NCBI RefSeq assembly: GCF_001267405.1
Contig: NZ_CP012369.1
Location: 2,116,402-2,180,401, forward strand
Origin: Moorella thermoacetica
GTDB taxonomy: Bacteria; Bacillota; DSM-521; Neomoorellales; Neomoorellaceae
DNA: 64,000 nt
Reading direction: 5' to 3'
The notes beneath the pieces were generated by a model. That model was not told the origin of the DNA, made no database searches, and saw only the letters and a list, made by a program, of their open reading frames with translations. Of the stretch, positions 1-9,251 are shown in pieces (within the stretch, counting starts at the first letter, position 1; every line of letters starts with the position of its first letter). The position numbers and the translations under genes were made by a program.

Positions 1-652
1 CATTGCGTAACGCCGGTGCCAGGACATCACGAATCCAGCGCAAACGCTCTATAATTTCGGGAGAATTGGCACCGAAACGCAAGACCTTGCCCAAGCCTTC
101 ATTAAAGTTTGAGTATGCCCGGTTTCCAGCGGTTTCATTTTCAACAACAAAAACTGGCATAGAAGCTGAAATAATCCCGGACATAGGACCAACAGCGCTA
201 TATTCGTGACAGGGAGCAAACTTTATTTCGCCACTAGCAGCCAATTTCTCGGCTTGCTCTGCATTATCTGCCAAGCCTTCATAGATAAGTGCACCAATAA
301 CAGCACCCCGCATAGGCCCGCACATTTTACTCCATGTAATCGGCGGACCAGAGTGCAATATCATATTGCGCTCGAAGCCAGGTATTACCTCGCCAGCAAG
401 CTTGATATCGATAAGCTTCGGTTGCGCTTCCAGTAAACGATTGATAGCTTTTTGATTGGCGGTGTTAATAACATCAATATTTTCTTCAATCAAGGCCAAC
501 AGTCGGACAAGATGCGGGTCGCCATTGGCGGGCGGTCTCCATTCTACATGTATATTAGCGACGCCCAGCGAAGTCAAGTCATGGGCAAAAGACTCAAGCC
601 CTACATTAACAACCTTGACAGGACCATTTATTAAATCTCTACTTAAAGTCAT
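1..652 (-). CDS. allG: AllG/YlbE-like DUF1116 protein, oxamate carbamoyltransferase subunit (3' part beyond window)
   Basis: The reverse strand opens with an ATG at 652, two bases after the allF stop, and stays open to the window edge (about 217 codons). The N-terminus reads MTLSRDLINGPVKVVNVGLE and later carries GPPITWSKMCGPMRGAVIGA, which resembles DUF1116 proteins of the YlbE/YahG type. In E. coli, FdrA, YlbE and YlbF were reassigned as AllF, AllG and AllH, the three-gene oxamic transcarbamylase that splits oxalurate into oxamate and carbamoyl phosphate. The same three families are adjacent here. The C-terminal half is not visible, so completeness cannot be judged. A carbamate kinase gene would be expected beyond the edge. 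Confidence 0.8.
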   Translation of the reverse strand, partial: MTLSRDLINGPVKVVNVGLESFAHDLTSLGVANIHVEWRPPANGDPHLVRLLALIEENIDVINTANQKAINRLLEAQPKLIDIKLAGEVIPGFERNMILHSGPPITWSKMCGPMRGAVIGALIYEGLADNAEQAEKLAASGEIKFAPCHEYSAVGPMSGIISASMPVFVVENETAGNRAYSNFNEGLGKVLRFGANSPEIIERLRWIRDVLAPALRN

Positions 653-654
653 GA

Positions 655-2217
655 TTAAACCCTCCGGCTTTCGTGTAACTTGATAATCCTTCCCGCCGCC
701 CGTGCTGCTTCCGCATTGGATGGTAAGACGAAAATCCCTTCTTTTTCGAGGACTTTGACCTGTTCACTAAGAGGTTGCGGGTCGGCTTCGGTACCACACA
801 CAAAGGCAATTACTGCCGGATTATTGCTCGGATAAGCATCCCGGGCACGGGCCACTGCGCGGGCCAGTTCCCCTGCCGGGTCAGCGTGACTCCCATAACC
901 TGTAACTACATCACAAAGGATAACGCCTACTTCCGGATCAGCATACTCCTGCATTAAACGTTCGTTGCGAGGAAGGGGATCTATCATAGGATGGGGACGC
1001 CCTCTTGTAAACTCGTCATCCCCTAAATCCACAATGGTATGCTTGTGGCTTTTCCTTGCTGAAGGTAATTTTAGTTCTGGTTTTAATGGGATATTGGAGA
1101 AGATATCACCGACGATATCGCTGAGTATCACCATTGCCTCGTCGGCTAGGGTGCCCCCTGTAAACAGGCCACGAATATAACGCTGGTTCGGGCCCAGCTG
1201 GCTTTCCAGCATGGCGATCTGTTTTGAGTAATCTCCCCAGTAATTTTCCGGCATGGCAACTGCTTCTTCTCCATTGGCCAAAGCGACTGCCTTGTAAGCC
1301 GCATCTTCGATGGTTGCGGCACCCACAACACCAGCTGACTGGATGGCATTTAAATCGCCTTTAAGCAAATTCACTACTACAGGTTTCTTACACTGCTTAA
1401 CCCTATCCAGTATTTTATTTGCCGTCCGTGGTCCGGCAGGTTTTGAGATCAATAAAATAACCTCTGTCGCAGGGTCATCTTCAAGAAGATCAATACCGAG
1501 AAGCATCATTTGCCCGCCAACTTCATCTAAGAGGTCCCTGCCTCCAGTGCCTATGGCGTGGGAAATACCTCCTCCCAAACGCTCGATCAGAACAGTGGCT
1601 TCTTGGATACCGGTTCCTGAAGCGCCAACAATCCCTATCTTGCCACGAGCAACAACGTTGGCAAAGGCAAGGGGCACCCCATCAATAATTGCCGTGCCAC
1701 AATCCGGCCCCATTACCAGCAGTCCTTTCTTAGTTCCGATTTGCTTGAGCCGGACCTCATCTTCAAGCGTAACGTTATCACTAAATAGATGCACGTTAAG
1801 TCCCAGGTTCAGTGCTTTAAGCGCCTCAGCTGCCGCATATGTTCCTGGTACAGAGATAAGGGCCAGATTTGCACCAGGTAAAGCCTCTACTGCACTTCGT
1901 AAGGTCTTAGGAAATTGCTGTTTAGTCTCACCCTGTTGCACTTCAGCACGGTTGAGAAGTTTTTCCGCCAACTCCACAGCCTTTTGTGCCTGCTCTTCTG
2001 TATCTACCGCCACGATTATCGCCAGATCATCGGCATTGGCAGCAGCTACTTCTGGCACCAACATACCTATATCCTGTAAAGTGCTCTTATTCATCTCCGT
2101 CGCCATAATCACAGATGCTTGCTTTACCCCGTCCTGCTTACGGAGTTCAGCAGATAACTTCATGAGTTTTACAGAATCCTGATACATCTTAGGTTTAATT
2201 AGCCAGCGAATAACCAC
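655..2217 (-). CDS. allF: AllF/FdrA, acyl-CoA-synthetase-like subunit of oxamate carbamoyltransferase
   Basis: 520 aa, close to the ~555 aa of E. coli FdrA. After an N-terminal segment (MVIRWLIKPKMYQDSVKLM) comes a Rossmann CoA-binding region and a succinyl-CoA-ligase-like domain with GIVGASGTGIQEATVLIERL at about residues 195-215 and the GTGGRDL loop that follows. The family looks like an acyl-CoA synthetase, but in E. coli it is a subunit of oxamic transcarbamylase, not a CoA ligase. The start overlaps the 3' end of allH by 23 bp and the stop lies 2 bp before allG, so translation is probably coupled. Family assignment is firm; the oxamate role is inferred from the three-gene set. Confidence 0.85.
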   Translation of the reverse strand: MVIRWLIKPKMYQDSVKLMKLSAELRKQDGVKQASVIMATEMNKSTLQDIGMLVPEVAAANADDLAIIVAVDTEEQAQKAVELAEKLLNRAEVQQGETKQQFPKTLRSAVEALPGANLALISVPGTYAAAEALKALNLGLNVHLFSDNVTLEDEVRLKQIGTKKGLLVMGPDCGTAIIDGVPLAFANVVARGKIGIVGASGTGIQEATVLIERLGGGISHAIGTGGRDLLDEVGGQMMLLGIDLLEDDPATEVILLISKPAGPRTANKILDRVKQCKKPVVVNLLKGDLNAIQSAGVVGAATIEDAAYKAVALANGEEAVAMPENYWGDYSKQIAMLESQLGPNQRYIRGLFTGGTLADEAMVILSDIVGDIFSNIPLKPELKLPSARKSHKHTIVDLGDDEFTRGRPHPMIDPLPRNERLMQEYADPEVGVILCDVVTGYGSHADPAGELARAVARARDAYPSNNPAVIAFVCGTEADPQPLSEQVKVLEKEGIFVLPSNAEAARAAGRIIKLHESRRV

Positions 2218-3112
2218 TACGCTGCATCTCCTTTCCGTTTTCTAGGGCCAACAGCAATCCAATAGCTGTATCTGTACCCGAAGATGCACCCCTTGCTAGT
2301 AATTTTTTCATGTTATTGCCAACTGCTTCTGGCTCCCCCCCCGCAATTGCCTTTAGCAAGGCTGTGAGCGGTTCCATATAGTACCCTCTACAAGCCCACC
2401 TGATATGTGTTTGGCTAATTTCGTTTGTACGTGCAAGGGACGACAGCACGTTGGACTGCATCATTTTTTTAATCTCCCGGGCGCGGGAACTTATGGTCGA
2501 TATTAAATCCAACCCGCTCATGTAACCCACAAGCAGATCATCCCCCGAGGGAGTCAAACCTGGTCCCAAGCCCAAAAGAGTTTTTACTGCTACATCCGCA
2601 ATAAACTGCCATTCGTCTCGGTTCCAGCTTATCCGGAGGAGTTCGATGCCCTGCTTACCCCTTTGTATCACAACCTTATCGATAGGGTCACTGGCAGGGG
2701 AAGCACTGCCGTTAAAGGCGCAAAGCATCGGTCCCTTACCGTAGGTAAATAAAAGCGACCACAAGGAATCCAGAGACACATGCTTCAGGCCAAAATCGCA
2801 TGGTGAGTAAATACGTACTGCATAAATGCAACGCCTCATTAATAATACCGTGTCAATGCTAGAAGTCGGACCTTTACTAAAAACTAATTGTTCCCCAACC
2901 AGGATGCGATTGTATAAGGCGTTCCATTCATGTTCGCTCAGCAGCACATTAATGGGCCCGCGCCCTATAGACTGGCTACCTACGCACACGAGACCAGCCG
3001 GGGCTCGGCAATAAAGTGAACGTTTGGATATGGAGATTACTTCAGTAGAAGTCAGTCCTTCTAGAGTCGCCCAGGCTCCGATACCTACAGAAAGAGCCTC
3101 CAAGGTATGCAC
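2195..3112 (-). CDS. allH: AllH/YlbF-like DUF2877 protein, oxamate carbamoyltransferase subunit
   Basis: 305 aa. The diagnostic segment LLGLGPGLTPSGDDLLVGYM, at about residues 175-195, is the conserved core of DUF2877 (YlbF) proteins. The C-terminus (SSGTDTAIGLLLALENG) also fits. It lies 11 bp after the permease gene and overlaps allF, so permease-allH-allF-allG reads as one transcript. In E. coli the YlbF homologue is AllH. No membrane segments are apparent. The exact contribution of this subunit to catalysis is not evident from sequence. Confidence 0.8.
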   Translation of the reverse strand: MHTLEALSVGIGAWATLEGLTSTEVISISKRSLYCRAPAGLVCVGSQSIGRGPINVLLSEHEWNALYNRILVGEQLVFSKGPTSSIDTVLLMRRCIYAVRIYSPCDFGLKHVSLDSLWSLLFTYGKGPMLCAFNGSASPASDPIDKVVIQRGKQGIELLRISWNRDEWQFIADVAVKTLLGLGPGLTPSGDDLLVGYMSGLDLISTISSRAREIKKMMQSNVLSSLARTNEISQTHIRWACRGYYMEPLTALLKAIAGGEPEAVGNNMKKLLARGASSGTDTAIGLLLALENGKEMQRSGYSLAN

Positions 3113-3123
3113 CCTTTCTTCAC

Positions 3124-4359
3124 TTAAAGGAAGAGACCTAATATGATAAGTAACACAAGGACTCCAAACACATATGGCGCATTATTGCGGACAACGCTTT
3201 CAATTTCCATTTCGAATGTCTGGGAGAGAGCAGCAACATTAATCTGTACAGGGCTCATCTGCGTACCCATACCGATAGCCAGGGCCACAAGTCCCATTTG
3301 CAAAGGAGTAAGGCCAACAGCAGCCAGAACGGGAACCACCAGGCTAATTACGCCAACGCTATACGCTCCAGCCGGTACAGCTACGATGAAGCCAGCCAAA
3401 ATTGCTGTCGATACGAAGATAAAAGATGGGGCACTAGCCGCAATCTGAGCTATATATTTAAAGGTACCAATTTCTGAAAGGATATTAATGAAACCCAGGA
3501 AAACACCGATTGCAAACAAACGTGTGAGGATGAAAGAAGAACCTTGAATTAAGTTCTCCGCCATCTTATCCATAGAGGATTTTGTTAAAATTGTTGCTAG
3601 CACAAGAGTGCTGATCATGTTAAAAGGTGCTGTAAAGACATGATAACCACCAAATAGCATATTTAAATACTTACCGGCGACAACTACAATGATAAAGTAG
3701 AGAGGTGGAAGAGCAGTTCTTACTATCTGTCCCATGGACATGGGTTCATTATTTTCTTCGTTTAAAATACGTCCCCTTCGCCAAACTCCATAAGCCGCCA
3801 GGGTGATACCAATTATCCAAAATAAGATCGTAAATGGAAACATTTGATTAACATAGGTACCAACATCCATCTTTGCGATTTTAGAAATTGTGGCACTCTC
3901 GGCAGAAGCTGGGGATGTCTCAAAACTCGCTGCTGTTGCAATCGCCATACCTGCAATTAGTTCTGGAACTGCTCCTACCGCAGCAAATGCCAATGGGCCG
4001 GTTACCATTGTATTTCCTGCCCCAAGACCAGCAGCGTAAGTTGCTAGCGCCTGAATGAGCACGATAGCAGCAGCCACTAGATATACTCTATTGCCGGTGA
4101 TTTTCCGGCTAAGTCGAAGCAGAGCATCAAATCCTCCCGTCTTGGCAACAGCAAGGGCCGTCGCGGAATACATTATCGGTGTCGTCATAGACATCATGCC
4201 GGGAATAGCATCCATTATTATTTTTGTCGCCGACGCCAGGCCCATATGACCGATAATCATAGCAACAATTGCACCACTGATACCCGCGACTATCATATGC
4301 TTCCTCATAACAAGGACGGCGATGATAACAAGAAGCGGCAAAAGTACAATTGCACTCAT
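3124..4359 (-). CDS. Ion-transporter-superfamily permease, probable importer of the oxamate/ureide substrate
   Basis: 411 aa, almost entirely hydrophobic, with about 10-12 predicted helices, starting MSAIVLLPLLVIIAVLVMRK. A central re-entrant-type loop (TAASFETSPASAESATISK) and a symmetrical late segment (ALAIGMGTQMSPVQINVAALS) resemble the IT/DcuC-like anion transporters. It is the first gene of the all operon and is followed 11 bp later by allH. Position suggests uptake of a purine-breakdown intermediate or oxamate, or product export. Substrate is inferred from context only; the family call is moderate. Confidence 0.6.
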   Translation of the reverse strand: MSAIVLLPLLVIIAVLVMRKHMIVAGISGAIVAMIIGHMGLASATKIIMDAIPGMMSMTTPIMYSATALAVAKTGGFDALLRLSRKITGNRVYLVAAAIVLIQALATYAAGLGAGNTMVTGPLAFAAVGAVPELIAGMAIATAASFETSPASAESATISKIAKMDVGTYVNQMFPFTILFWIIGITLAAYGVWRRGRILNEENNEPMSMGQIVRTALPPLYFIIVVVAGKYLNMLFGGYHVFTAPFNMISTLVLATILTKSSMDKMAENLIQGSSFILTRLFAIGVFLGFINILSEIGTFKYIAQIAASAPSFIFVSTAILAGFIVAVPAGAYSVGVISLVVPVLAAVGLTPLQMGLVALAIGMGTQMSPVQINVAALSQTFEMEIESVVRNNAPYVFGVLVLLIILGLFL

Positions 4360-4689
4360 TTTTTTCCCTCCTAATAAGTATTAGTGGAACCGTCTATCAC
4401 TTCCATATTTTGTTATTATTAAAACTCCCTTCTTTACTAAGTAATTTTCCGGATTTTTGCCCAAAGCAAATCTCCACTGCAAAAGCATTTCTGGTAATTA
4501 GATCCAATTACCTGTCCCCTACATTTGTAATTTAACATTAATGAGCCAACCGCCTCTATGTTAAATTTATACAAAAGATTGCCGTGTCAATTAGTCAAAT
4601 ATCAACAAAGTTAAACAATCTCGCGCAAGTGAAGCATAACTTTTAGATAAAAAACACCACCAATATAAGCGGTGGCTCCAAATTTCAAG
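4360..4689 (-). promoter_or_regulatory. AT-rich intergenic region upstream of the all operon
   Basis: About 330 bp between the PucR pseudogene and the permease, much more AT-rich than the flanking genes. On the minus strand there is a TTGACA (4585-4590) and a TATAAA (4566-4571), but only 13 bp apart, so this is not a good sigma-A promoter by itself. TTGAT/TTGAC-type half-sites recur just upstream (4585-4615) and could bind an activator such as PucR. No open frame is visible. Confidence 0.3.
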
Positions 4690-6351
4690 TTAATTTCCTT
4701 TCATGTGCAGGATTTTAAGGGCAAGCTGCAGGCTCAGGCGATCATCCGGAGACTTTAAATCAAGGCCAGTAATTTGTTGTATCCGGTTTATGCGGTATCT
4801 CAAAGTATTATAGTGAATAAACAAGGCATCAGCTGTTTTCTGCAGGTTCATATCATTAGCAAATAACATCTCCAGCGTTGTAATTAGACCGGCTTTATTT
4901 TCTTCATCATAAGAGACCAGTTGGCCTAAGATATCGTCATAGAAACGTTGCATCTCTGCAGCATCAGAAGTCAATAAAATGCGGTAGACACCCAGGTCGT
5001 CAAAGTGAAAAACTTGACCCCGTTCGTAAGCACGTCTCCCTATTTCCAGTGCCTGGTGGGATTGGTTTATACCTTCGGCAATCTTCATGGGGTCGGCGAT
5101 AAAGCGGCTAATCCCGACGAGTATTCGTGTATCTAACCGCTTCGCTAGCTCTTCACAACAGGAACGGGCCAAAGTCTCGGAATTTCTCCGCAACTGTTTG
5201 ATATCTTTTCCTGGCAGAGGGCGGTGCAACACCATTAACCGCCTCCCTCTCTCGACAACCGCTGACCCCGGAGATAACGAAACAACCGCTGTATTCACTA
5301 TCTCCATTATCTTAAGCCGTTTCTTGCGGGCAAATACTGGCTCCTGATCGTAAAGCGACTGCAAATCATCACATTCAAATAACATGACTGTAAAGCCGTT
5401 AGCAATCTCCCACCCAAATCTTTCGGCCAAAATAATCGCATCTTCCTTTGAGGTAATTTTACCATCCACGAGATACTCAATAAAGCTGCTTTTAAACCTG
5501 CTCTCGACATCAAAGACAGCCCGTTGCTTGCTTATTTCCAAAGCAATAACAGTAACCGCCTGCTCAATGCCGGTTATTTCCCGTTCAGAAATAGGCTTTT
5601 AGGGCCCCCAGATAAACAAGTATGCATAAATTTCCTCAGCAACTGTGACAGGGCGGCATATGGCATATAACCCACCAGCACAGTTAAATACCAATTGTTC
5701 CCTACCACACTTACAGGCTTCTGCCAGCTGTTTGCTGTCATTTACAAGTTCAGCCAGTGCCCGGTTATTATCAGCACCGAAATCGCGGGGCGCTAACCAT
5801 GAAGCTATCTTTCGGAAGGCAGGATCATGAATGGAGACTGGCAACCCCAGTAAGCCAGCTAGGGTCCGCGCGATCTCAGCCAGCCCTCCGCCATATAGTA
5901 CTATACCGGTTAGTGCTTTGCTAAGTTGTTCATTCCTTTGCAGGATGGCCGCCTGGCGGTTTAAAATTTCGGTTAAAATAGGGTTTATAATTTCGTTAAA
6001 TGAAGCGCTATTGGGCAATTTAATCAAGGGAAACTTGTATTTGTTGGCCTGCTTAATCATAATCTCTGGAATCTCACGGATATAGCGTTCCGGCTTTATG
6101 GCCAGCGCGGCCAATCCGCATTTGTTTAATTCGGGTATCAAATTTTCCAGAGCTCTGATATCATCTTTAATAGGATACGCGGTTGTCAGCAAAAGCTCTG
6201 CGGGTTTTATATAATTTCCTATATCCGGTACTTCCATGATGTTCACAGAATTGATTATACGATCAAGTCCCTGTTCACCACCGACAAGTACTGCTCCCTC
6301 CAACTGAGGCAAGCGCAGCGCTTCTCTTACAGTAATTCCCATAATCAACAC
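4690..6351 (-). pseudogene. PucR-family transcriptional regulator interrupted by one in-frame TAA
   Basis: Two open segments lie in the same frame. Codons 1-250 (6351-5602) encode the PucR N-terminal domain (GITVREALRLPQLEGAVLVG) and part of a GAF-like region. After TAA at 5599-5601, the frame continues KPISEREITGIEQAVTVI and ends with the PucR C-terminal HTH (ADALFIHYNTLRYRINRIQQ). Total length, about 553 codons, equals an intact PucR. PucR proteins control purine/ureide catabolism, matching the neighbouring all operon. Either this is a recent nonsense mutation or a base-call error; a TTG at 5541 could in principle restart the HTH half, but no clear ribosome site precedes it. Confidence 0.8.
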
Positions 6352-6514
6352 ATATACCTCCTCCCGACGAGTTGAGATGGAAGAGACCTAAGGCGTTAAG
6401 AAAATCATAATTTGGCGTGACCAATTTAATTTGAGAATCCGGGAGATTTTACTGCTTTCCTGACCTAATTTATTGTGAGAAATTTTTTGGGAATAAAGTG
6501 AGAATCTACAGTGT

Positions 6515-6682
6515 TCATCGAACAGTAGTTTTGCCTTTGGCATCCTCCAGATTCTGTTTCGCGGCGTACAACCTTGCCTTCTGTAAACGAGCTGTTCTGC
6601 TTCGCCAGTAGCGGACTTTCACCGCCAAGTCATAGTCCTTGCCGGGAGAACTAAAGACGGGGCGGCTTCTCCTGGCTGCCAC
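6515..6682 (-). CDS. Possible 55-aa basic protein downstream of pyrE
   Basis: A GTG-started frame 12 bp after the pyrE stop, reading VAARRSRPVFSSPGKDYDLA and then a strongly basic, helix-forming stretch (LQKARLYAAKQNLEDAKGK) before TGA. It is not recognised as any family. It overlaps the stem-loop taken as the pyr terminator, which argues against translation. It could be the 3' remnant of an older gene. The rest of 6352-6694 shows no other gene. Confidence 0.25.
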   Translation of the reverse strand: MAARRSRPVFSSPGKDYDLAVKVRYWRSRTARLQKARLYAAKQNLEDAKGKTTVR

Positions 6683-6687
6683 CCCGT
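6657..6687 (-). terminator. Stem-loop after pyrE
   Basis: ACGGGGCGGC and GCCACCCCGT form a 10-bp stem with one mismatch around an 11-nt loop, 8 bp beyond the pyrE stop. The following minus-strand tract (TCTTTAG) is only weakly U-rich, so termination strength is uncertain. Confidence 0.5.
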
Positions 6688-6694
6688 CCCCGCT

Positions 6695-7276
6695 CTAAGG
6701 CTTAAGCTGCCTGCTCCCCGGTTTAACCACCGGCACCCCCTGCCGGCATAAGGGGCAATCCCCGGGCTGATACGTCTCAATATCAAAGGTAATCAGAGGC
6801 TCCACGGGCGCGCCGACGTCGGCCCGGCCGCCGCTGCGGTCCACCAGCACCCCGACTCCCACCGGCACGGCTCCGTGCTGTTTCACTACCTCGATTACTT
6901 CCCGCACCGACCCGCCGGTGGTAATGACGTCTTCTACCACCAGAACCTTTTCCCCGGGTTCCAGGGTGAAGCTGCGGCGCAGGGTCATGACGCCGTTTTC
7001 CCGCTCGGTAAAGAGGCACCGGGCCCCCAGCTGGCGGGCCATTTCATAAGCCATGATAATAGCGCCGATGGCCGGGCCGATGACCGTGGTAATACCCCGG
7101 TCCTTAAACCTGGCGGCCAGCTCGTGGCAGAGAAGGGTATTTTCCTCTGGGAACTGCTGCACCCGGGCGCACTGGAGATAACGACCGCTGTGGAGACCGG
7201 AGGTCAAGACGAAGTGCCCCTCCCACAGGACCCCGGTGCGGCGGAAGATATCCAGGACTTCTTCACGACTTAACAT
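6695..7276 (-). CDS. pyrE: Orotate phosphoribosyltransferase
   Basis: 193 aa from ATG at 7276, with GGGGTGA about nine bases upstream; a GTG at 7288 is a possible alternative. It converts orotate plus PRPP to OMP in pyrimidine synthesis. The PRPP-binding signature VLVVEDVITTGGSVREVIEV is at about residues 110-130, and the flexible loop ARCLFTERENG precedes it. The C-terminus has CPLCRQG, a short Cys pair seen in several clostridial PyrE. Last gene of a pyrK-pyrD-pyrE set. Confidence 0.95.
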   Translation of the reverse strand: MLSREEVLDIFRRTGVLWEGHFVLTSGLHSGRYLQCARVQQFPEENTLLCHELAARFKDRGITTVIGPAIGAIIMAYEMARQLGARCLFTERENGVMTLRRSFTLEPGEKVLVVEDVITTGGSVREVIEVVKQHGAVPVGVGVLVDRSGGRADVGAPVEPLITFDIETYQPGDCPLCRQGVPVVKPGSRQLKP

Positions 7277-7296
7277 AAATATTTTCACCCCAAGGT

Positions 7297-8355
7297 TTAA
7301 ATTCGCAAGGCGCCTACCAGTTCGTTGACATCCTGCAAACCCTGTTCCTGCAGGTAGGCTTTAATCCCGTCAATCACTTCGATTATAGCCCGGGGATTCA
7401 CCAGGCCGGCTGTGCCTACCGCCACGGCCCTGGCCCCGGCCAGGAGGAACTCCAGGGCATCCCGGGCGGTCACGATACCGCCCATGCCGATTACCGGGAT
7501 CTTTACCGCCCGGGCCACCCGCCAGACGGCACAGAGGGCCACCGGTTTAATGGCCGGGCCGCTCAGGCCCCCGACGATATTGGCCAGGGCCGGCCGTCGG
7601 GTCTCCAGGTCGATGGCCATACCCTGAAGGGTATTGATCAGGGAAAGGGCATCGGCCCCGGCGTCCTCCACCGCCCTGGCCAGGACCGTAATATCGGTAA
7701 CATTGGGCGTCAGTTTAACTATCACCGGCAGGTGGGTTTGCCCTTTTACCGTTGCCGTCACCCGGGCGGCCATTTCCGGCACCGTGCCGAAGACAATACC
7801 TCCCTCCCGGACATTGGGGCAGGAGATGTTGACCTCCAGGGCGGCAATACCCTCCGCCGCGCTTAGCCTGGCAGCCAGCTCGCCGTATTCCTCTACCGTC
7901 CTGCCGGCAATATTTACAATCAGCGGGGGAGTAAACCGGCGCAAATAAGGCAGTTTCTCCCGGAGAAAAACCTCCAGGCCCGGGTTCTGGAGCCCGATGG
8001 AGTTGAGTAAACCGGAGGGAGTCTCCATTAAACGCGGCGGCGGGTTGCCGGGGGTCGGCTCCAGGGTAATGGTCTTCACAACCAGGGCCCCCAGGCGGTT
8101 GAGGTCCAGAAAAGGTGCGTATTCCTCGCCAAAGCCGAAGGTACCGGAGGCCGGCATGACGGGGTTCGGCAGGGTCAGGTCCCCAAGCTGTACCTCCAGG
8201 TTGACCCCGGCACCGGTTTCCGGCTCTTGAGGAGTAGATCGTGACTTTAGCCCGGAACCGGCGCAGCCTGTTCCTGCAAGTCCCTTACCTCTGGCCCCCA
8301 ACTTCTCGTCTTCTTCTTTAGGATTCACTCCGGGCCTCTTCTCAGCCTGCTCCAT
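7297..8355 (-). CDS. pyrD: Dihydroorotate dehydrogenase B, catalytic subunit
   Basis: 352 aa from ATG 8355, chosen because GGAGGG lies five bases upstream and the start abuts the pyrK stop (8357). FMN-dependent oxidation of dihydroorotate to orotate. Family motifs are present: [19 protein letters not shown], the catalytic-Cys loop [12 protein letters not shown] and the C-terminal phosphate-binding [18 protein letters not shown]. About 47 residues before the usual family start ([17 protein letters not shown]) are extra, charged and low in complexity; a downstream GTG at VNLEVQ could be the real start. It works with PyrK, which passes electrons to NAD. Confidence 0.93.
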   Translation of the reverse strand: MEQAEKRPGVNPKEEDEKLGARGKGLAGTGCAGSGLKSRSTPQEPETGAGVNLEVQLGDLTLPNPVMPASGTFGFGEEYAPFLDLNRLGALVVKTITLEPTPGNPPPRLMETPSGLLNSIGLQNPGLEVFLREKLPYLRRFTPPLIVNIAGRTVEEYGELAARLSAAEGIAALEVNISCPNVREGGIVFGTVPEMAARVTATVKGQTHLPVIVKLTPNVTDITVLARAVEDAGADALSLINTLQGMAIDLETRRPALANIVGGLSGPAIKPVALCAVWRVARAVKIPVIGMGGIVTARDALEFLLAGARAVAVGTAGLVNPRAIIEVIDGIKAYLQEQGLQDVNELVGALRI

Positions 8356-8356
8356 A

Positions 8357-9139
8357 CTAACCCTCCCAGCATACGGCAGCGACATCGAAGACCGGACCGC
8401 CGGTGCAGACATTTTCGTAATACTTCTCCCCCCGGCTGTCCCGGAGGGCGGTGACACAACCCCGGCAGGCGCCGAAGCCGCAGGCCATCCTCTCTTCCAG
8501 GGAAACCTCGGCCGGGACGGCCGCCGCTGCCGCCAGGCGGGCAAAGGCCGCCAGGGCCGGCCGGGGACCACAGGCGTAAGCCCGGTCGTAGTGGTTATCC
8601 TTTAACTGTTTTTCCCAGAGGGCCGTCACCGGTCCCCGGAAACCGGCGCTCCCGTCGTCGGTGGCGATAAACAACCGGATACCCAGGTCCTCTAAAGCCT
8701 CCAGCCGGTGCAACCCCCGACTGTTCCGGGCACCGTAAAAAAAGTCGACCTCGTTGCCCAGTTCCCTGGCCTGCCGGGCCAGGAAAAATAAGGGTGCCAT
8801 TCCCAGGCCCCCGGCTACCAGGGCCAGCCGCCGGCCGGACACCAGGGTAAAACCCCGGCCCAGGGGTCCCAGGAGATCTACCTTGCTGCCGGGATGCTGA
8901 CGGCTCAGCCAGGCCGTGCCCCGGCCTTTGACCTGGTAGAAAAGGGTTAATTCCCCGTCACCTGAGTCATGGATACTTAAGGGGCGCCGCAGGAGGGGAT
9001 CCAGGCCCTCTCCACAGCGCAGGTGGACAAACTGGCCCGGCCGGGCGGTAGCGGCGATAGCCGGGGCCTTCAACCGCAGCAGGCAGATGTCCGGACCTAT
9101 CCTGATGGAGGCCACTACTTCCGCTTCCAGTTTCTGCAT
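8357..9139 (-). CDS. pyrK: Dihydroorotate dehydrogenase B, electron-transfer subunit
   Basis: 260 aa; the ATG at 9139 is preferred over the one at 9148 because AAAGGATGA then sits at good distance. Ferredoxin-reductase-type FAD domain (RPLSIHD, then GPLGRGF), NAD-binding segment ([19 protein letters not shown]) and a C-terminal 2Fe-2S site ([15 protein letters not shown], with a final Cys in [11 protein letters not shown]). Shuttles electrons from PyrD to NAD+. First gene of the pyrK-pyrD-pyrE group; no PyrR-type attenuator is evident upstream. Confidence 0.95.
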   Translation of the reverse strand: MQKLEAEVVASIRIGPDICLLRLKAPAIAATARPGQFVHLRCGEGLDPLLRRPLSIHDSGDGELTLFYQVKGRGTAWLSRQHPGSKVDLLGPLGRGFTLVSGRRLALVAGGLGMAPLFFLARQARELGNEVDFFYGARNSRGLHRLEALEDLGIRLFIATDDGSAGFRGPVTALWEKQLKDNHYDRAYACGPRPALAAFARLAAAAAVPAEVSLEERMACGFGACRGCVTALRDSRGEKYYENVCTGGPVFDVAAVCWEG

Positions 9140-9201
9140 GCACTTCATCCTTTACCAAAAATCTTTTCTATATTCGCCACCAAAATCCCTTTTCCTGCAA
9201 G

Positions 9202-9236
9202 AAAAAGCCCCCGCGTTTAAAAAACGCCGGGGCTTG
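9202..9236 (-). terminator. groEL intrinsic terminator
   Basis: AAGCCCCGGCGTTT pairs with AAACGCGGGGGCTT (one bulge) and is followed on the minus strand by TTTTTC. It lies 16 bp after the groEL stop. The stem could also work in the other direction, but no plus-strand gene precedes it. Confidence 0.85.
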
Positions 9237-9251
9237 TTGATTTTCTCGCCT

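Noticed and set aside
1310..2182. 290-codon plus-strand open frame inside allF
   Set aside because: It is the antisense shadow of a well-supported gene with strong family similarity; its composition (Ser/Pro/Arg-rich) has no domain signs.
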